From: Candidatus Melainabacteria bacterium
GTDB lineage: Bacteria; Cyanobacteriota; Vampirovibrionia; Obscuribacterales; Obscuribacteraceae
Direction of reading: 5' to 3'
Length of the DNA: 6,619 nt
NCBI GenBank assembly: GCA_016209785.1
Contig: JACQVM010000367.1
Location: 1-6,619, forward strand
Position 1 is the stretch's first letter. Each line of letters opens with the position of its first letter. Positions 5,399-6,619 of this stretch are shown piece after piece. Position numbers and translations under genes: made by a program. A model generated the notes under the pieces. It was not told the DNA's origin. It ran no database searches and saw only the letters and a program-made list of their open reading frames with translations.

Positions 5399-6619
5399 GT
5401 GGACTCTAAGGCTCTAATTGGTAGTGTGCTGGCCGACCGCTACGAGATTCTTTGCCTAGTTGGAGAGGGTGGCATGAGTGTGGTCTACAAGGGTCGGCAT
5501 CAACTCATGGATCGGCTTGTGGCAGTAAAGATGCTCAAGGCTCACTTGGTATCAAATCCTAGTATTTTGAAGCGCTTCCAGCAAGAAGCTAAGGCCATTA
5601 GCTATTTAACTCATCCCAACATTGTGTCGGTTTTTGACTTTGGCATCTTACCGCAACCGTACCTTGTTATGGATTATTTGCAAGGTATCTCCTTAGATGA
5701 CCTGATTGAGGAAAGTAAGGGTTTAAAAGTTGAGCGGGCAATTCATATATTTGGCCAAATTTGCAATGCTCTGACACATGCCCATCAAAAGGGGCTCATT
5801 CATAGAGACTTAAAGCCAGGCAACATTATGCTGGTACGGTCAGAGGATGAAGATGATTTCGTTAAGATTGTAGATTTTGGTATTGCTAAACTTATGCCCT
5901 GGGCTCAGCAAGATTTCCAAAAGCTAACTCAAACTGGAGAGGCCTTTGGGAGCCCGGTGTATATGAGCCCAGAGCAATGCCTGGCAGAAGAGCTAGACAA
6001 TCGTTCTGACATTTATTCCCTTGGCTGTGTTATGTATGAAACTCTCACTGGTAGACCACCACTGGTTGGCAGCCAAGTGCTAGAGACAATGTATAAGCAT
6101 CTCAACGCTACTCCGGTTGCTCTAGGAGCAATTCGACCTGACTTGTGTTTTGCTGAGTCTTTGGAGAAAATTGTGCTGAAGTGCTTAAGGAAAAAACCTG
6201 AAGAACGCTATCAGTCTATGAAAGAACTTAAGGAAGATTTGCTCCAAGTGACCTTGAGAAAATCATCCGGGGTGCCAATCATGGAAAAGCAAAATGCAGT
6301 GGTTGACAAACTTGAGCGAAATGTACCACGAATCTCTGCCATGGTGTATGTGGTGCTGCTTGCCTTGATTGGGGTGGCATCAGCGTTTATGCTCTTCCCA
6401 CCAACCTGGCAAGGTACAACATCAGATACTTTGGATAAGGAGGCATTGTGGGCAAGGTATGACCAGGAAGGAGTGCACCAACAACATCAAGGTCATCAAG
6501 TTGAGGCAGAAGAATTTTTAAAAAAGGCGCTTGACGTAGCAGAGAATCTGTTGGATCAACATCAGCGATTTACCTTGAGTGGCAAGAGGCTGATTAATCT
6601 TTATCGTGCCCAAGGTAGA
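5399..6619 (+). CDS. Membrane-anchored Hanks-type Ser/Thr protein kinase with TPR-like outer region (truncated by right edge)
   Basis: PknB-like kinase phosphorylating Ser/Thr on target proteins at the inner face of the membrane. 407 codons are visible with no stop, starting MDSKALIGSVLADRYEI from a GTG. Kinase domain about 15-285: glycine loop GEGGMSVVY (22-30), ATP-binding lysine K44 in VAVK, catalytic loop HRDLKPGN (135-142, D137), DFG at 159-161, SPE at 190-192 in place of APE, DIYSLG from D204 and R270 in EERYQS. All catalytic residues are present, and HRD marks it as an RD kinase likely activated by loop phosphorylation. One membrane segment (about 312-333) follows. The outer part, from about 336, is His/Gln-rich (HQQHQGHQ, 360-367), then has helices resembling kinesin-light-chain TPRs (AEEFLKKALDVAE, ending LINLYRAQGR), probably a sensor or protein-binding region continuing beyond the window. 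Confidence 0.93.
   Translation, partial: MDSKALIGSVLADRYEILCLVGEGGMSVVYKGRHQLMDRLVAVKMLKAHLVSNPSILKRFQQEAKAISYLTHPNIVSVFDFGILPQPYLVMDYLQGISLDDLIEESKGLKVERAIHIFGQICNALTHAHQKGLIHRDLKPGNIMLVRSEDEDDFVKIVDFGIAKLMPWAQQDFQKLTQTGEAFGSPVYMSPEQCLAEELDNRSDIYSLGCVMYETLTGRPPLVGSQVLETMYKHLNATPVALGAIRPDLCFAESLEKIVLKCLRKKPEERYQSMKELKEDLLQVTLRKSSGVPIMEKQNAVVDKLERNVPRISAMVYVVLLALIGVASAFMLFPPTWQGTTSDTLDKEALWARYDQEGVHQQHQGHQVEAEEFLKKALDVAENLLDQHQRFTLSGKRLINLYRAQGR

Overview
This window looks like a bacterial chromosome segment of moderate GC content. It has dense genes and frequent GTG starts, and it carries two-component/chemosensory genes alongside a Hanks-type Ser/Thr kinase. The kinase combines a GEGGMS P-loop, one membrane segment and a TPR-like outer region. 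Together with an exopolyphosphatase and a CheR-TPR chemosensory cluster, this reminds me of non-photosynthetic Cyanobacteriota (Vampirovibrionia/Obscuribacterales). That is only an impression from protein style; there is no marker gene here to prove it.

Left part, positions 1-2707, minus strand: a compact operon read right to left. It holds a NarL-type response regulator, a CheW coupling protein (11-bp overlap), a CheR methyltransferase with a C-terminal TPR domain (4-bp overlap), and the start of another gene whose first 26 codons resemble the N-terminus of a second CheW. The order CheW / CheR-TPR / CheW is that of wspB-wspC-wspD and related 'alternative cellular function' chemosensory systems. 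A receptor (MCP) and a CheA kinase would be expected beyond the left edge, but they are not visible.

Middle, 2708-4517: a 60-80-bp divergent intergenic region contains a perfect 10-bp palindrome. It is followed on the plus strand by a two-domain Ppx/GppA phosphatase with a C-terminal HD domain, which is likely to act on polyphosphate and/or pppGpp.

Right part, 4518-6619: a short convergent gap without a convincing terminator, then a minus-strand multi-spanning membrane protein of unknown function. Next is a 78-bp divergent promoter region in which a good sigma70-type promoter for the plus strand overlaps a weaker one for the minus strand. Last is a membrane-anchored Ser/Thr protein kinase that runs off the right edge.

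Taken together, the window is rich in signal transduction: a chemosensory array module, a response regulator with an unusual output domain, a nucleotide/polyphosphate hydrolase and a Ser/Thr kinase. No mobile element, tRNA, rRNA or CRISPR was seen.
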